Assembly: GCF_030758775.1 (NCBI RefSeq)
Contig: NZ_CP132384.1
Coordinates: forward strand, 1,488,001 to 1,552,000
DNA length: 64,000 bases
Direction: 5' to 3'
Source: Bifidobacterium asteroides
GTDB lineage: Bacteria; Actinomycetota; Actinomycetes; Actinomycetales; Bifidobacteriaceae
Shown here: positions 45,932 through 55,957 of the stretch, piece after piece
Numbering within the stretch: position 1 is the first letter of the stretch
Layout: each line of letters opens with the position of its first letter
Position numbers and translations under genes: made by a program
Notes under the pieces: generated by a model
Databases searched by the model: none
What the model was told of the DNA's origin: nothing
What the model saw: only the letters and a program-made list of their open reading frames with translations

Positions 45932-47751
45932 CGTGCCGCCTTCTTCTTGTCATGACGCTCGTCCCGAGCCTGTGCGCCGCTCTTTTGCTGGGGCTTCCTG
46001 GCCGCCTTGGGGGCTTCAGGGGGAGCGGGCGGGGCCGGCGGGGCCCCCATGGACTCGGCATCGTGAGACTCGACATCATGATCTATTTCATTCGTCGAGT
46101 CCTTTTTGCTGGTCCTGCTCTTGCTGGGGGCTTGCTCCGAGGATTGCGCGTCGTCCTGCTTCATTTGGGCCGTAGCCTGACTGGATCTGCCGGTCGGTTC
46201 CGCCGGGCTGGAAACATCGGGCCGCGGAGGCTGATCGGGCCTCTTGAACTGTTGTTCACGATCAGAAGCCTCAGCAGAGGATTCCTTCAACGGTTGGCGG
46301 TTTTTGACTTTGTCATCTTTCTTGGGCCCGCCTTGACCCTGGTCATGATTGTGATCGTCATTCGCGAGACCCTTGCGGTCACGACCTGGGTTCCTATCCT
46401 GCTCTCGACTGCCCGCATCTTCGGGCCGCGGAGCAGCTTCCGAACCACGAGCGGACTTCCGAGATTTCCCAGAGGTTGTAAGTTCCGCTGGTTCTGCCTG
46501 GGGACGATTCCCGGATTCGGCGCGATCAGTTCCTGCCTTGCCCTGGTCTATGTCACTGGAACCTTCATGCGACTGACCGGGTGAATCCTGGCTGCCCTGG
46601 GACACCGGCACAGGTCTGCGGAATCGTTCGTCAGGGTCAGAGTCGGCCTTCCGATCGGGCTGCCCCGCAGAGGCTCCTTCATGCTGACTGGAATCTTCCT
46701 GCGCAGACTCAAGACTGCCCAGGCCCTTCCCCCAGGTCAGGGTGTCCTCCACCGAGGTGAAGACCTGCCCATAACGTCCTGTCCTCCCCGAATGCATGGA
46801 CTTGGCCAGCCGTGCGATTCCCTCATCGCCATACTGACCCTGGTCGACGGCCTGTGCCGCCGCCTGGACCACCTGCTTGGCCCCCTTGGTTCCGTCCGCG
46901 ATGGGTTCGGTAGCCGAGCTATTCCCATCCTGCACGACAACCTGCACCGGACGGCGCCCTCCAACACCAACCTCACGAGCACGGTCCAGGGCATCGCCGT
47001 CGGCGGGATCCCCGATGGCATGATGGGAGCGCGCCGCAACCTCGGCATCGGGGAAGAAACGCGAAGAATCGTAGGAGCCGTGGGCCTCGTCGCGCATAAT
47101 CCGACCCGTATGCAGCTCCACCACCCGCTTGCGCATGGAGTTGACGATCTCCTCGTTGTGGGTGGCCATGACCACGGTGGTGCCGGTCCGGTTGATGGCA
47201 TCCAGAACCTCCATAATGCCCAGGGAGGTTGTGGGATCAAGATTGCCTGTGGGCTCGTCAGCCAGCAGGATTTCCGGATTATTGACGTAGGCGCGGGCCA
47301 AAGCCACCCTTTGCGCCTCGCCGCCGGAAAGCTCATGGGGGTAGTTTTGCTCCTTGCCCGTCAGCCCCACGGTCTTGAGCACCTGAGGAACCAGAGTCTT
47401 GATGGTGGATCGACGAGCGCCGATGACTTCCAGCGTGAAGGCCACGTTCTGCCATACAGTCTTGTTGTTGAGCAGCTTGTAATCCTGGAACACAAAGCCG
47501 ATGGAGCGCCGATACCCGGGAATCTCACGGTTGCGCAGGCGTCGCAGGTCGTTGCCGGCCACGCGGATCTCCCCCTCGGTGGCCTCCTCCTCGCGCAGAA
47601 GCAGGCGGAGCAGGGTGGTCTTGCCCGACCCGCTGGCGCCCACAAGGAAGACAAAATCCCCACGATCGACATCCAGGCTGATGTCATCCAAGGCGGGACG
47701 GGACCCCTTGGGGTAGATCTTGGTCACGTCCTTGAGCGAAATCAACGCCAT
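45928..47751 (-). CDS. ftsE: Cell division ATPase FtsE with long disordered tail
   Basis: The first 225 residues are a canonical FtsE: Walker A GASGSGKT at 38-45, signature LSGGEAQR at 141-148, Walker B ILLADEPTGN at 161-170 and switch TH at 197-198. Usual FtsE ends there at about 220-230 residues; this one continues to 607. The added 380 residues are rich in Asp, Ser, Gln, Lys, Arg and Pro and look disordered, except for a possibly ordered stretch KQVVQAAAQAVDQGQYGDEG and following (about 300-360). The tail ends with a proline-alanine run and a basic tip. ATG 47751 follows GGAGAG. It overlaps ftsX by four bases. Confidence 0.93.
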   Translation of the reverse strand: MALISLKDVTKIYPKGSRPALDDISLDVDRGDFVFLVGASGSGKTTLLRLLLREEEATEGEIRVAGNDLRRLRNREIPGYRRSIGFVFQDYKLLNNKTVWQNVAFTLEVIGARRSTIKTLVPQVLKTVGLTGKEQNYPHELSGGEAQRVALARAYVNNPEILLADEPTGNLDPTTSLGIMEVLDAINRTGTTVVMATHNEEIVNSMRKRVVELHTGRIMRDEAHGSYDSSRFFPDAEVAARSHHAIGDPADGDALDRAREVGVGGRRPVQVVVQDGNSSATEPIADGTKGAKQVVQAAAQAVDQGQYGDEGIARLAKSMHSGRTGRYGQVFTSVEDTLTWGKGLGSLESAQEDSSQHEGASAGQPDRKADSDPDERFRRPVPVSQGSQDSPGQSHEGSSDIDQGKAGTDRAESGNRPQAEPAELTTSGKSRKSARGSEAAPRPEDAGSREQDRNPGRDRKGLANDDHNHDQGQGGPKKDDKVKNRQPLKESSAEASDREQQFKRPDQPPRPDVSSPAEPTGRSSQATAQMKQDDAQSSEQAPSKSRTSKKDSTNEIDHDVESHDAESMGAPPAPPAPPEAPKAARKPQQKSGAQARDERHDKKKAAR

Positions 47752-47848
47752 TGACTCTCCGTTCCTCGGTATTCCCCTACAGAGGCTATCAAGAAGACCG
47801 ACACTACACACTCATGAAACACCGACCCGGATGAGGCCGAGCACAGGT

Positions 47849-48982
47849 TTATTTGCTGGCTTCCTCCTCACGGGCCTGAACCCGCTGCTGATGCCGCCAG
47901 CGGATGCCGGCCTCTATGAAGGCATCGATGTTGCCGTCAAAAACGCCCTGGGTATCAGAGGTCTCGTATCCGGTGCGCAGATCCTTGACCATCTGGTAGG
48001 GATGCAGGACGTATGAGCGCATCTGATCACCCCAGCTGGCCTTGATGTCGCCGGCCAGCTCCTTCTTCTTCTTGGCCTCCTCTTCGTGCCGCAGAACCAG
48101 CAGCCGGGACTGCAGAACGGCCATAGCAGCCGCACGGTTCTGAATCTGGCTGCGCTCATCCTGCATGGTGACCACGATGTTGGTCGGCAAATGGGTAATG
48201 CGCACGGCCGAATAGGTCGTGTTGACACCCTGACCGCCGGGACCGGAAGAGCAGTAGGTGTCCACTCGGATATCCGAGTCGGGGATGTCGATGTGGTCGG
48301 TTGGCTCCACCCGGGGGATGACCTCGACGGCGGCGAAAGAAGTCTGCCGCCTGCCCTGGTTGTCGAAGGGCGAAATCCTCACCAGACGATGGGTGCCGCC
48401 CTCCACAGACAGCCGACCGTAAGCATAGGGGGCATCCACCTGGAAGGTGGCTGACTTGATGCCGGCCTCCTCTGCATAGGAGGTATCCATGACCTTGGTG
48501 GAGAAGCCGTGCCGCTCAGCCCACCTCATATACATGCGCAGGAGCATCTGGGCCCAGTCGGCCGCGTCCACCCCGCCGGCGCCAGAACGAATGGTGACCA
48601 CGGCAGCACGCTCGTCATACTCCCCGTCCAGCAGGGTCTGAATCTCCATATCGGCCAGGTCGGACCTCAACGAGTCGATCTCCTTGCGGGCCTCCACCAA
48701 GGTGTCCTGATCATGCTCCTCCTGACCCAGCTCCTCCAGAGCCTGGACATCCTCCAGCCGGGAGGATGCGGACTCCAGATGCTTGAGCTGGGATTGCAGG
48801 GCCGAGAGCCTGCTGGTCACCTTCTGGGCGTTCTCCTGGTCGTCCCAGAGTCCGGGCGCGCTGGCCTGACGCTCCAGATCAGCAATCCGCGAGCGCAAAC
48901 CCTCCGGGTCCAGCGCCTTGGAAATCATCTCGTACTTGGCCTTGGCCTGATCCAATGCTTGGGCAAAATCCATCTCTGCCAT
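47849..48982 (-). CDS. prfB: Peptide chain release factor 2
   Basis: A 377-residue release factor recognising UGA and UAA. The RF2-specific SPF tripeptide is in [12 protein letters not shown] and the catalytic GGQ in [17 protein letters not shown]. The gene is a single uninterrupted frame, so the autoregulatory +1 frameshift known from E. coli is absent. It is upstream of ftsE in the conserved actinobacterial order. Confidence 0.97.
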   Translation of the reverse strand: MAEMDFAQALDQAKAKYEMISKALDPEGLRSRIADLERQASAPGLWDDQENAQKVTSRLSALQSQLKHLESASSRLEDVQALEELGQEEHDQDTLVEARKEIDSLRSDLADMEIQTLLDGEYDERAAVVTIRSGAGGVDAADWAQMLLRMYMRWAERHGFSTKVMDTSYAEEAGIKSATFQVDAPYAYGRLSVEGGTHRLVRISPFDNQGRRQTSFAAVEVIPRVEPTDHIDIPDSDIRVDTYCSSGPGGQGVNTTYSAVRITHLPTNIVVTMQDERSQIQNRAAAMAVLQSRLLVLRHEEEAKKKKELAGDIKASWGDQMRSYVLHPYQMVKDLRTGYETSDTQGVFDGNIDAFIEAGIRWRHQQRVQAREEEASK

Positions 48983-49089
48983 ACCGTCTCACCGCTTTCC
49001 AGACCGGCTCCACGCGAGTCGGTCGCCGTCTTCATTCCCATTTGCCTTTGCCTGTGACGGCCGGATTCCCGCCGACCGGACGGACCGGG

Positions 49090-49221
49090 TCAAAGGCCGC
49101 TGAAGATGGCGGGAATGACAAGACTGGCCAGCAAAGCCACGGCAATGACCAGGCAGACCGCCCTGGCTGTGTTGCGGCGCCGACGTTCCCGGCGCTCGCG
49201 CTCATGACTGTAGGCACTCAT
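49090..49221 (-). CDS. Small single-helix membrane protein
   Basis: A 43-residue ORF: a very basic N terminus (MSAYSHERERRERRRRNT) and one hydrophobic helix (ARAVCLVIAVALLASLVIP), ending IFSGL. The charge pattern puts the N terminus in the cytoplasm. It ends 107 bases upstream of prfB on the same strand. The ribosome binding site is only AGGTAAAA. The clean design makes it a likely gene, but no family is recognised. Confidence 0.5.
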   Translation of the reverse strand: MSAYSHERERRERRRRNTARAVCLVIAVALLASLVIPAIFSGL

Positions 49222-49367
49222 AATTGATAATTTTACCTATCGGCTGCGACCTGGCTGGCGACCATCCAGACCCGACTGTCGGACGGACCGTCTCTGTTTG
49301 AGCGTCGACCGGTTTATCCTGTAAGACAGCTTATGCCAATACGAGAGCACCGCCTGAAGGAGGAACG

Positions 49368-50327
49368 ATGAGCACAGCACGCACCGCATGGGGTTGGGGC
49401 CTGGCCAGCCAGGACGAGCAGGGCCGGACCCTGGACGTCTGGTACCCCAAGGCCGAGATCTCGACGCCGCCGACCCCGGCAAGCCGTCCCAACCACGGCT
49501 TTGGCGACCAAGTCAACAGCCAGCCGGACGCCCGCGGCATCCGAAAGATTCCGGTCTTCACTGTGGCCGATCTGGATGGCCCGATAGCCAATGCAGCCGA
49601 TGCCTATCTGCGGCTTCATCTGCTCAGCATGCGCCTGGCTCCTCCCAACAGCATGAACCTGGATGGGATCTTCGAACAGCTCAACACGGTGGTCTGGACC
49701 AACTACGGACCCTTTGCCGTTGAGGACTTCGCCCTGCGCAGGTCAGCGGTCATGGCTGCAGCCAGCCGGTCCATGCCGGGCATCCCGGTGACGCAGGTAA
49801 CTGTGCTGAGCGTTGACAAGTTCCCCCGCATGGTAGATTACGTGGTTCCCGAGGGAGTCCGCATCGGCAACGCCGACCGGATTCGGCTCGGCGCTCATCT
49901 GGCGCCAGGAACGACGGTCATGCATGAGGGCTTCGTCAACTTCAACGCTGGAACTCTGGGCCACTCCATGGTCGAAGGACGGATCTCCCAAGGAGTCGTT
50001 GTCGGCGACGGTTCGGACATCGGCGGCGGAGCCTCCATCATGGGCACCCTGTCCGGCGGAGGCCGCCATCGGGTCTCCATCGGTCAGCACTCCTTGCTGG
50101 GAGCCAACGCCGGCATCGGCATCTCCCTGGGCGACGACTGCGTGGTTGAAGCCGGGCTCTACGTCACCGCTGGCACCAAGATCGGCCTGGGCGACCAGGA
50201 GGTCAAGGGGGCGGAACTCAGCGGACGGGATCATCTGCTCTTCATCCGCGACTCCCGCACGGGCCAGGTCAGAGCCCTGCCTCGCAAGAAGGGGATCGAG
50301 CTGAACGAGCGGCTGCACGCCAACTGA
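49368..50327 (+). CDS. dapD: Tetrahydrodipicolinate N-succinyltransferase
   Basis: A 319-residue enzyme of the succinylase branch of lysine and diaminopimelate synthesis. The middle to C-terminal part is a left-handed beta helix built of hexapeptide repeats (for example [38 protein letters not shown]), as in other actinobacterial DapD proteins, which differ from the E. coli type at the N terminus. GAAGGAGG lies a few bases before the ATG. It acts in the cytoplasm as a trimer and feeds peptidoglycan cross-bridges. Confidence 0.94.
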   Translation: MSTARTAWGWGLASQDEQGRTLDVWYPKAEISTPPTPASRPNHGFGDQVNSQPDARGIRKIPVFTVADLDGPIANAADAYLRLHLLSMRLAPPNSMNLDGIFEQLNTVVWTNYGPFAVEDFALRRSAVMAAASRSMPGIPVTQVTVLSVDKFPRMVDYVVPEGVRIGNADRIRLGAHLAPGTTVMHEGFVNFNAGTLGHSMVEGRISQGVVVGDGSDIGGGASIMGTLSGGGRHRVSIGQHSLLGANAGIGISLGDDCVVEAGLYVTAGTKIGLGDQEVKGAELSGRDHLLFIRDSRTGQVRALPRKKGIELNERLHAN

Positions 50328-50346
50328 ACCCAGGCAGCCATAGGAT

Positions 50347-51636
50347 TCAGCGCTGCTCTATGGGCAGGTAGTCGCGTGGCCCCTGACCGGTATAGACCTG
50401 CCGGGGTCTACCGATTTTCGTGTCAGGATCGTCCAGCATTTCCCGGTACTGGGCGATCCATCCGGGGATGCGACCCAAGGCGAAGAGCGTGGTGAACATC
50501 TCCGGGTCGAAGCCGATGGCGCGGTAGATGAGCCCGGTGTAAAAATCCACGTTGGGATAGAGGTGCCGCTCGACGAAGTAGTCGTCATGCAGGGCCAGGT
50601 CCTCCAGCTCCAGGGCCACGTCGAAGAGCTCTGCGTCCTCGGCGTTCCTATCCTGGTCGGGCTCGTCCATGAGTTTGTAGAGCCACTGCTTGGCTATTGC
50701 CGCGCGCGGGTCATAGGACTTATAGACCCGGTGGCCCAGACCCGCGATTTTCCGCCCCTCGCTCTTGGCCTGGTCCACATAGCCTCGCACGCCCAGACCG
50801 GAATCCCGTATGTTCTTCAGCTGGCGCAGCACGGCCTCGTTGGCACCGCCGTGCAGGGGGCCTGACAGGGTATTGATGCCGGCGGCCACCGCAGAATACA
50901 GATTGGCCCGGGCCGATCCGGCAATCCTAACCACTGAGGTGGAGCAGTTCTGCTCATGGTCGGCATGGATGATCAGGAGCTTGTCCAGGGCTTGCACCTT
51001 GAGAGGATCGGCCTGATAAGGCTGGTAGGGCATGGCGAAGCTCATCCGCAGGAAGTCCTCCACATAGCCCCAGGTCCTGTCCGGGTAAAGCAGGGGCTGG
51101 TCGCGGCGACGACGGTGGATCAGGGAGACGATGGTGCGCACCTTGGCCATGATGATGGCGCTGGCCTCCTCCAGCTGATCAGGATCATCAACATTGCAGG
51201 TGTCGGGGTGAAAGCCTGCAAGGGCGTTGACCGCCGCGGCCAGCACACTCATGGGATGAGCCTGGCGGGGGAAGGATGAGAGCAGATGGCGGAAGTCCTC
51301 CCCTACGACCGTGTAACCCAGAACATGGCTGCGGAACTGCTGGTACTGCTCGGCATCAGGCAGCTCGCCATGGGACAGCAGCCAGGCCACTTCGAGAAAA
51401 TTGGACTGGGCGCACAAGTCCTCTATGGCATAGCCCCTATAGCGCAGTATGGATCGCTTGCCGTCAATGAAGGTAATTCCCGAAACACACTGAGCTGTGG
51501 TCTGGAAGCCGGGATCGAGCGTGACCCAGCCATCGTTGCGCAGGGAGGAGACCAGAATGCCGTCGGGCCCCTCGGTGGCGCGGACCAATGGCAGATCAAC
51601 CTGGTCGGAACCGATGGACAACCGTGCTGTAGACAC
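50347..51636 (-). CDS. gltA: Citrate synthase
   Basis: A 429-residue type II citrate synthase joining acetyl-CoA and oxaloacetate. The active-site histidines are in LHADHEQNCSTS and in GPLHGGANEAVL plus GHRVYKSYDPRA; the catalytic aspartate is in VDFYTGLIYRAIGF. I set the start at the GTG 51636, five bases after AGGAGGT, rather than at an ATG 38 codons upstream whose extra residues do not resemble the family; an adjacent GTG is two bases from the site. Bifidobacteria have a partial citric-acid pathway that ends in glutamate, which this serves. Confidence 0.93.
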   Translation of the reverse strand: MSTARLSIGSDQVDLPLVRATEGPDGILVSSLRNDGWVTLDPGFQTTAQCVSGITFIDGKRSILRYRGYAIEDLCAQSNFLEVAWLLSHGELPDAEQYQQFRSHVLGYTVVGEDFRHLLSSFPRQAHPMSVLAAAVNALAGFHPDTCNVDDPDQLEEASAIIMAKVRTIVSLIHRRRRDQPLLYPDRTWGYVEDFLRMSFAMPYQPYQADPLKVQALDKLLIIHADHEQNCSTSVVRIAGSARANLYSAVAAGINTLSGPLHGGANEAVLRQLKNIRDSGLGVRGYVDQAKSEGRKIAGLGHRVYKSYDPRAAIAKQWLYKLMDEPDQDRNAEDAELFDVALELEDLALHDDYFVERHLYPNVDFYTGLIYRAIGFDPEMFTTLFALGRIPGWIAQYREMLDDPDTKIGRPRQVYTGQGPRDYLPIEQR

Positions 51637-51904
51637 CACGCACCTCCTGTCAATCAACCAGTGAGGTGCCAGTGAAAGTCGACGGCCATGCCGGATCAGG
51701 CTACCGGCACCTGTACCGGCGTGGAATTGCCGACATGCTAACAGAAACAATCACGACTTCGATTACCGGCTTGTAACCGCAAGCAGGAATCCGCCGCCTC
51801 CACCCACGATGCGCAGGTCGAAGCCAGTGCCGTCTTCGCTTCCTCACCAGCTTGCGGGCACAAGGCCAATGAAGCAAGTGCAGGCATCAAACAGGGTCGG
51901 CATC
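51637..51904. promoter_or_regulatory. gltA upstream region
   Basis: These 268 bases between the map terminator and the gltA start must contain the gltA promoter. A TTGTTTC...TTAGCAT patch near 51738-51756 (minus strand) may belong to it, and GGTTAC/GGTAA repeats lie upstream. I see no gene. Confidence 0.3.
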
Positions 51905-51952
51905 AAAAAGGGATCCAAGAGCATCCACATTGTGGACATTCCTAGATCCCTT
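51905..51952 (-). terminator. Intrinsic terminator of map
   Basis: AAGGGATC (51945-51952 on the minus strand side) pairs with GATCCCTT (51908-51915), with an inner stem TCCAC/GTGGA, and is followed by TTTTT in the minus direction. It ends the map transcript 35 bases after the stop. Confidence 0.85.
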
Positions 51953-51986
51953 ATAGTCCTGATTCGGCCTCGGACAGCCTTCTGGC

Positions 51987-52763
51987 TCAGTCCCTGGTCG
52001 TCAGGATGACAGGTCCCTGCTCGGTGATGGCGATGGTGTGCTCGCTGTGGGCGCCGCGCGATCCATCTGCAGAACGCAGGGTCCACCCATCCTTGGGATC
52101 CTGGTAAATCTGATCGGTGGTCGCTAGGAACCAAGGCTCAATGGCGATGACCAGACCCGGGCGCAGCTTGTAGCCGTGATGGGGAGTGCCGTCGTTGGGC
52201 ACATGGGGATCACCATGCATGATCCGCCCTACCCCGTGTCCGCCGAACTCCAGGTTGACGCTGTATCCGTTTTCATGGGCAACCTCACCGACTGCAGCAG
52301 AGATGTCGCCTAGGCGGTTACCTGGCTGAGCCTGGGCGATGCCGGCCTTCAGGGCCTCTTCGGTGGTCCGAATCAGCCGCAGATCCTCCGGATCGGCATG
52401 CTCGCCTACAACGAAGCTGATGGCCGAGTCGCCTACCCAGCCGTCCACGTTGATGGCCAGATCGAGGGAGAGCAGGTCGCCGTCCTTGAGGTTGTAGTCA
52501 TAAGGCACCCCGTGCAGGACGGCATCGTTGACGGATAGGCAGATGTAGTGGGCGAAGGGTCCGGTGCCGAAATCAGGCGCATAATCCACATAACAGGAAG
52601 TGGCTCCCTTGCGGGAGTTGATCCTGTCCTTGACGTAGTCGTCCAGCTCCAGGAGGTTGACCCCAGGCTTGCTCATGGCCTTGAGCTCCTTGAGGATGCT
52701 GCCGACAAACCTGCCCGCCGGCTTCATCTGTTCGATCTCCTGCTTGGTTTTGAGCTCGATCAT
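51987..52763 (-). CDS. map: Methionine aminopeptidase, type I
   Basis: A 258-residue metalloenzyme that removes the initiator methionine. Metal ligands sit in LSLDLAINVDGWVGDSA (two aspartates), HGVGRIMHGDPHVPN (histidine), LVIAIEPWFL and SEHTIAITEQGP (glutamates). AAAGGA is eight bases before the ATG. It lacks the N-terminal SH3-binding extension of some actinobacterial paralogues. Single gene with its own terminator. Confidence 0.96.
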   Translation of the reverse strand: MIELKTKQEIEQMKPAGRFVGSILKELKAMSKPGVNLLELDDYVKDRINSRKGATSCYVDYAPDFGTGPFAHYICLSVNDAVLHGVPYDYNLKDGDLLSLDLAINVDGWVGDSAISFVVGEHADPEDLRLIRTTEEALKAGIAQAQPGNRLGDISAAVGEVAHENGYSVNLEFGGHGVGRIMHGDPHVPNDGTPHHGYKLRPGLVIAIEPWFLATTDQIYQDPKDGWTLRSADGSRGAHSEHTIAITEQGPVILTTRD

Positions 52764-52866
52764 CCTCTGCGTCCTTTCATGATTGGTGCCCGCGGGTGCC
52801 GCCCCTCAGGATCCTGCCCAAGTACTACCTCTTAGTATTATCGGGTCACTCGGACGAGTCCGGCTC

Positions 52867-53565
52867 TCAGTTCCGGCCGAAGGTGAAGGCCCTGATAATG
52901 GAGACGACTCCCAGCACCAGAAGAGCGCACCCGCTGAAGATAACCAGGAAGATGACGGAGCTCAACGGGTAGATCATGACGATGACCCCGGCGATGATGG
53001 AGACGATGCCGGAAAAGATGGCCCAGCCTGAATGCGGGAGCCCCCAGGAGGCGGCCAGGCTCATCACGCCCTCCATGATCCAGCTGATGCCCACAATGAT
53101 GGTGACCAGCAGGGTCAGCGCTGAAGCGGACAGGGCCGTGTTCCTGACGATAACGATGCCGCCGACGGCGATCAGAGCGCCAAAGAGGACACCCAGCACC
53201 CGCCAACCGCCGGGAAGTCCCTTGGACACAATGGAGGTGGCCAGACGGACCACGCCGGAGATGATGAAGTAGATGCCCAGCACCACAGTCACAGCGATCA
53301 GGGTCTTGTCCGGCCTGAGCAGCAAGGCCAGACCCAGGATGACTCCAATCACGCCCATGACGCCCATGATGACACGGATGGCCCTCAGGGTTCTGAATCC
53401 CAGATCCTCGGCGATCATGGAGAAAGGATCCATCCGTGGCGGGCGCCCCTGATAGCCGGGGTACTGCCCATACTGACCATAATTATTCTGGTATTGGCCG
53501 CCATTCTGCCCAGAATCCTGACCACCGTACTGGTTGGGCTGACCGCCCTGCATGGGATTCGTCAT
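52867..53565 (-). CDS. HdeD/DUF308-like membrane protein
   Basis: A 232-residue protein. The first 60 residues are Gly/Gln/Asn/Tyr-rich and unstructured; six hydrophobic helices follow in three similar pairs (VIMGVMGVIGVILGLALLL ..., VTVVLGIYFIISGVVRL ..., LLVTIIVGISWIMEGVM ...), the repeat pattern of the HdeD acid-stress family. The ATG 53565 is chosen because AGAGGA precedes it; 48 upstream codons are open but look non-coding. Its exact role is not known; in enterobacteria HdeD aids acid survival. Confidence 0.8.
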   Translation of the reverse strand: MTNPMQGGQPNQYGGQDSGQNGGQYQNNYGQYGQYPGYQGRPPRMDPFSMIAEDLGFRTLRAIRVIMGVMGVIGVILGLALLLRPDKTLIAVTVVLGIYFIISGVVRLATSIVSKGLPGGWRVLGVLFGALIAVGGIVIVRNTALSASALTLLVTIIVGISWIMEGVMSLAASWGLPHSGWAIFSGIVSIIAGVIVMIYPLSSVIFLVIFSGCALLVLGVVSIIRAFTFGRN

Positions 53566-53741
53566 ACCGTCCTCTTTCGCTCGCTCAGGGCGGCTGATGG
53601 GCCGCCCTGTTACCGTCTTCCAAGTGTAAATCACCAACAGAGGCAATCGCGGCTTTTCCCTTCGGCGGATGATTCGTCGATCCGCCGATTTCCGGTGACC
53701 ACAGGGCATGGCATGTCACCAAAGATGGCTAGGCTTGTGGC

Positions 53742-55835
53742 ATGGCACAATCTACAGAATCCACGACCTCCTCCGGACTTGATCCGGCCTCCTTCTCTTC
53801 GGTCATTCGCCCTCAGGACGATCTTTTCCGCTTCGTCAACGGCCCCTGGATCGACACCTACAGTCTGCCCGAGGACCGCTCCCGGTTCGGCTCCTTCGAC
53901 AAGCTTGCCGAGGATGCCGAAGCACAGATCCATGAAATCCTTGAGGATCCGGAATCCCCGGCCGTCAAATCGGCCCTGCTCTATCGCAGCTTCCTGGACA
54001 CCGATGCCATCGAGGCTGCGGGAATGGAACCCATCCGCCCCGACCTGCAGGCCATTGATGCTGTGCCGGACAAGAAAGCGCTGACCAGCCTACTCGGCCA
54101 GCTCAATCCGACTGGCGGCCCCGATCTGTTCGGCATCGCCATCTATGGCGATCCAGGCAACGCCGGCGTCAACGTGGCTCATATGGAGCAGGCCGGGCTG
54201 GGGCTCCCCGACGAGGCCTACTACCGGGAGAAGAGCTATGCTCCAGTCCGCCAGGCCTACACCGACATGGTCGCCTCACTGCTCAGGCTCTCCGGCTACG
54301 CCGACGACCAGGAGGATGCCCACAGGCAGGCAGAGTCCTTCCTTGAGGTCGAGACGCGCATAGCGGCACGCCACTGGGACAACGTATCCACACGAGATGA
54401 GGATCGCACCTACAATCCCACCGCCCTGGCTGACCTGGAGTCAACGCTCGCCGATTTCGATCTGCACACCTGGATCGAGTCCTGGCAGAGGGCATATGCA
54501 GCCAGCCCTGTCGCCAATATGCAGCCGGTCGATCTGAACGTGGCCCTGTCCAGGACCATCGTGCATGAACCCTCCTTCCTGCAGGGGTTAAACGATCTAT
54601 GGAAGACCAGCGACCTGGATGACCTTAAGCTCTGGGCCCGCGTACACACTCTGATCGAGTGGGCAGGTCTGCTCAGCAGCGACTTCGATCAGGCCAGGTT
54701 CGACTTTTACGGCAAGGTCCTTTCAGGCACAACCAAGATGCGTGACCGCTGGAAGCGAGCCGTCTCCCTGGTCAACGGCATTTGCGGCGAGGAGGTCGGA
54801 CGCGAGTATGTGCGCCGGCACTTCCCTGCTTCCAGCAAGGCTCGTATGGAGGCTTTGGTCAAAGACCTGATCGACGCCTACCGGGTCTCCATCACCTCCA
54901 GCGACTGGCTAGGCGAACAGACCAAGGTCAAGGCACTGGCCAAGCTGGACAAATTCTCGCCCAAGATCGGCTACACCGAGCACTGGCGCGACTATACGGC
55001 CCTGGCTGTGGACGAAAAGCTGGGTCTGGTCGACAACGTGCGGCGGGCCAACCTCTACGAGTCCGGCTACCAGTTCGGCAAGGCCGGTCAGCCCGTGGAC
55101 AAGGAAGAGTGGCTGATGAACCCTCAGACAGTCAACGCCTACTACGAGCCCACCCTGAACGTCATCGTCTTCCCCGCAGCAATCCTGCAGCCGCCCTTCT
55201 TCAACCCAGAAGCCGACGATGCGGTCAACTACGGAGGCATCGGGTCGGTCATCGGCCACGAGATCGGTCACGGATTCGACGACCAGGGCTCCAAGTACGA
55301 CGGCGACGGACGTCTGCAGGACTGGTGGACCCCGCAGGACCGTGAGAACTTCGAGCAGCGGACCAAGGCGCTCATCGAACAGTACAACGGGTTCGTGCCC
55401 CAACAACTTGCCGAGAAGTACGCCGACAAGCCCGGGCAGGCACCTCATGTCAATGGGGCGCTGACCATCGGCGAGAACATCGGAGACCTGGGAGGCGTCA
55501 ACATCGCCATCAAGGCCTACGCCCTCTCCTTGCAGAAGCGGCGGGGCGGCACAGCCGGGACAGACGATGCGGCCATGGACCAGGCGCTGGCCTCGGCTCC
55601 GGTCATGGACGGCTACACCGGCCTGCAACGGTTCTTCCTGTCCTATGCCTCCATCTGGAGGACCAAGAACAGGGATCAGCTAGCCGAACAGTATCTGCAG
55701 ATCGATCCCCACTCCCCTGCTGAATTCCGCACCAACGGCATCGTCAGGAATGTGGATCGCTTCTATCAGGCCTTCGGGGTCACCGCCAAGGACGGCATGT
55801 GGCTGGAACCCACCGCGCGGGTCAGGATCTGGTAA
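53742..55835 (+). CDS. pepO: M13-family metallopeptidase (PepO-like)
   Basis: A 697-residue neprilysin-type zinc endopeptidase. The zinc motif HEIGHGFDDQGSKYD is near residue 505 with the third ligand in GENIGDLGGVNIA near 575; the NAYYEPTLNVIVFPAAILQPPFF segment before it binds substrate. There is no signal peptide, so it is a cytoplasmic oligopeptidase as in lactobacilli. The ribosome binding site is weak. Peptides brought in by the oligopeptide importer are plausible substrates. Confidence 0.93.
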   Translation: MAQSTESTTSSGLDPASFSSVIRPQDDLFRFVNGPWIDTYSLPEDRSRFGSFDKLAEDAEAQIHEILEDPESPAVKSALLYRSFLDTDAIEAAGMEPIRPDLQAIDAVPDKKALTSLLGQLNPTGGPDLFGIAIYGDPGNAGVNVAHMEQAGLGLPDEAYYREKSYAPVRQAYTDMVASLLRLSGYADDQEDAHRQAESFLEVETRIAARHWDNVSTRDEDRTYNPTALADLESTLADFDLHTWIESWQRAYAASPVANMQPVDLNVALSRTIVHEPSFLQGLNDLWKTSDLDDLKLWARVHTLIEWAGLLSSDFDQARFDFYGKVLSGTTKMRDRWKRAVSLVNGICGEEVGREYVRRHFPASSKARMEALVKDLIDAYRVSITSSDWLGEQTKVKALAKLDKFSPKIGYTEHWRDYTALAVDEKLGLVDNVRRANLYESGYQFGKAGQPVDKEEWLMNPQTVNAYYEPTLNVIVFPAAILQPPFFNPEADDAVNYGGIGSVIGHEIGHGFDDQGSKYDGDGRLQDWWTPQDRENFEQRTKALIEQYNGFVPQQLAEKYADKPGQAPHVNGALTIGENIGDLGGVNIAIKAYALSLQKRRGGTAGTDDAAMDQALASAPVMDGYTGLQRFFLSYASIWRTKNRDQLAEQYLQIDPHSPAEFRTNGIVRNVDRFYQAFGVTAKDGMWLEPTARVRIW

Positions 55836-55889
55836 GCCAGCTCGATTGAGATCGTTGGCTGTTTGACGGTTTCAATCAGCCTGCTGATC

Positions 55890-55929
55890 AAGGTGGGAGG
55901 CCGACGGGAGTCAGTCGGCCTCCCACCTT
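55890..55929. terminator. Bidirectional terminator between pepO and ssb paralogue
   Basis: A perfect 16-base stem, 55890-55905 with 55914-55929, closes an eight-base loop in the gap between the two convergent genes. The stem ends in AAGG/CCTT, giving short T runs both ways. Confidence 0.8.
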
Positions 55930-55957
55930 CGTCTTGCTCGGCCAAAACAACCTTTGC

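Noticed and set aside
47849-48982. Programmed frameshift in prfB
   Set aside because: The frame is continuous from a normal start; no in-frame stop near codon 25.
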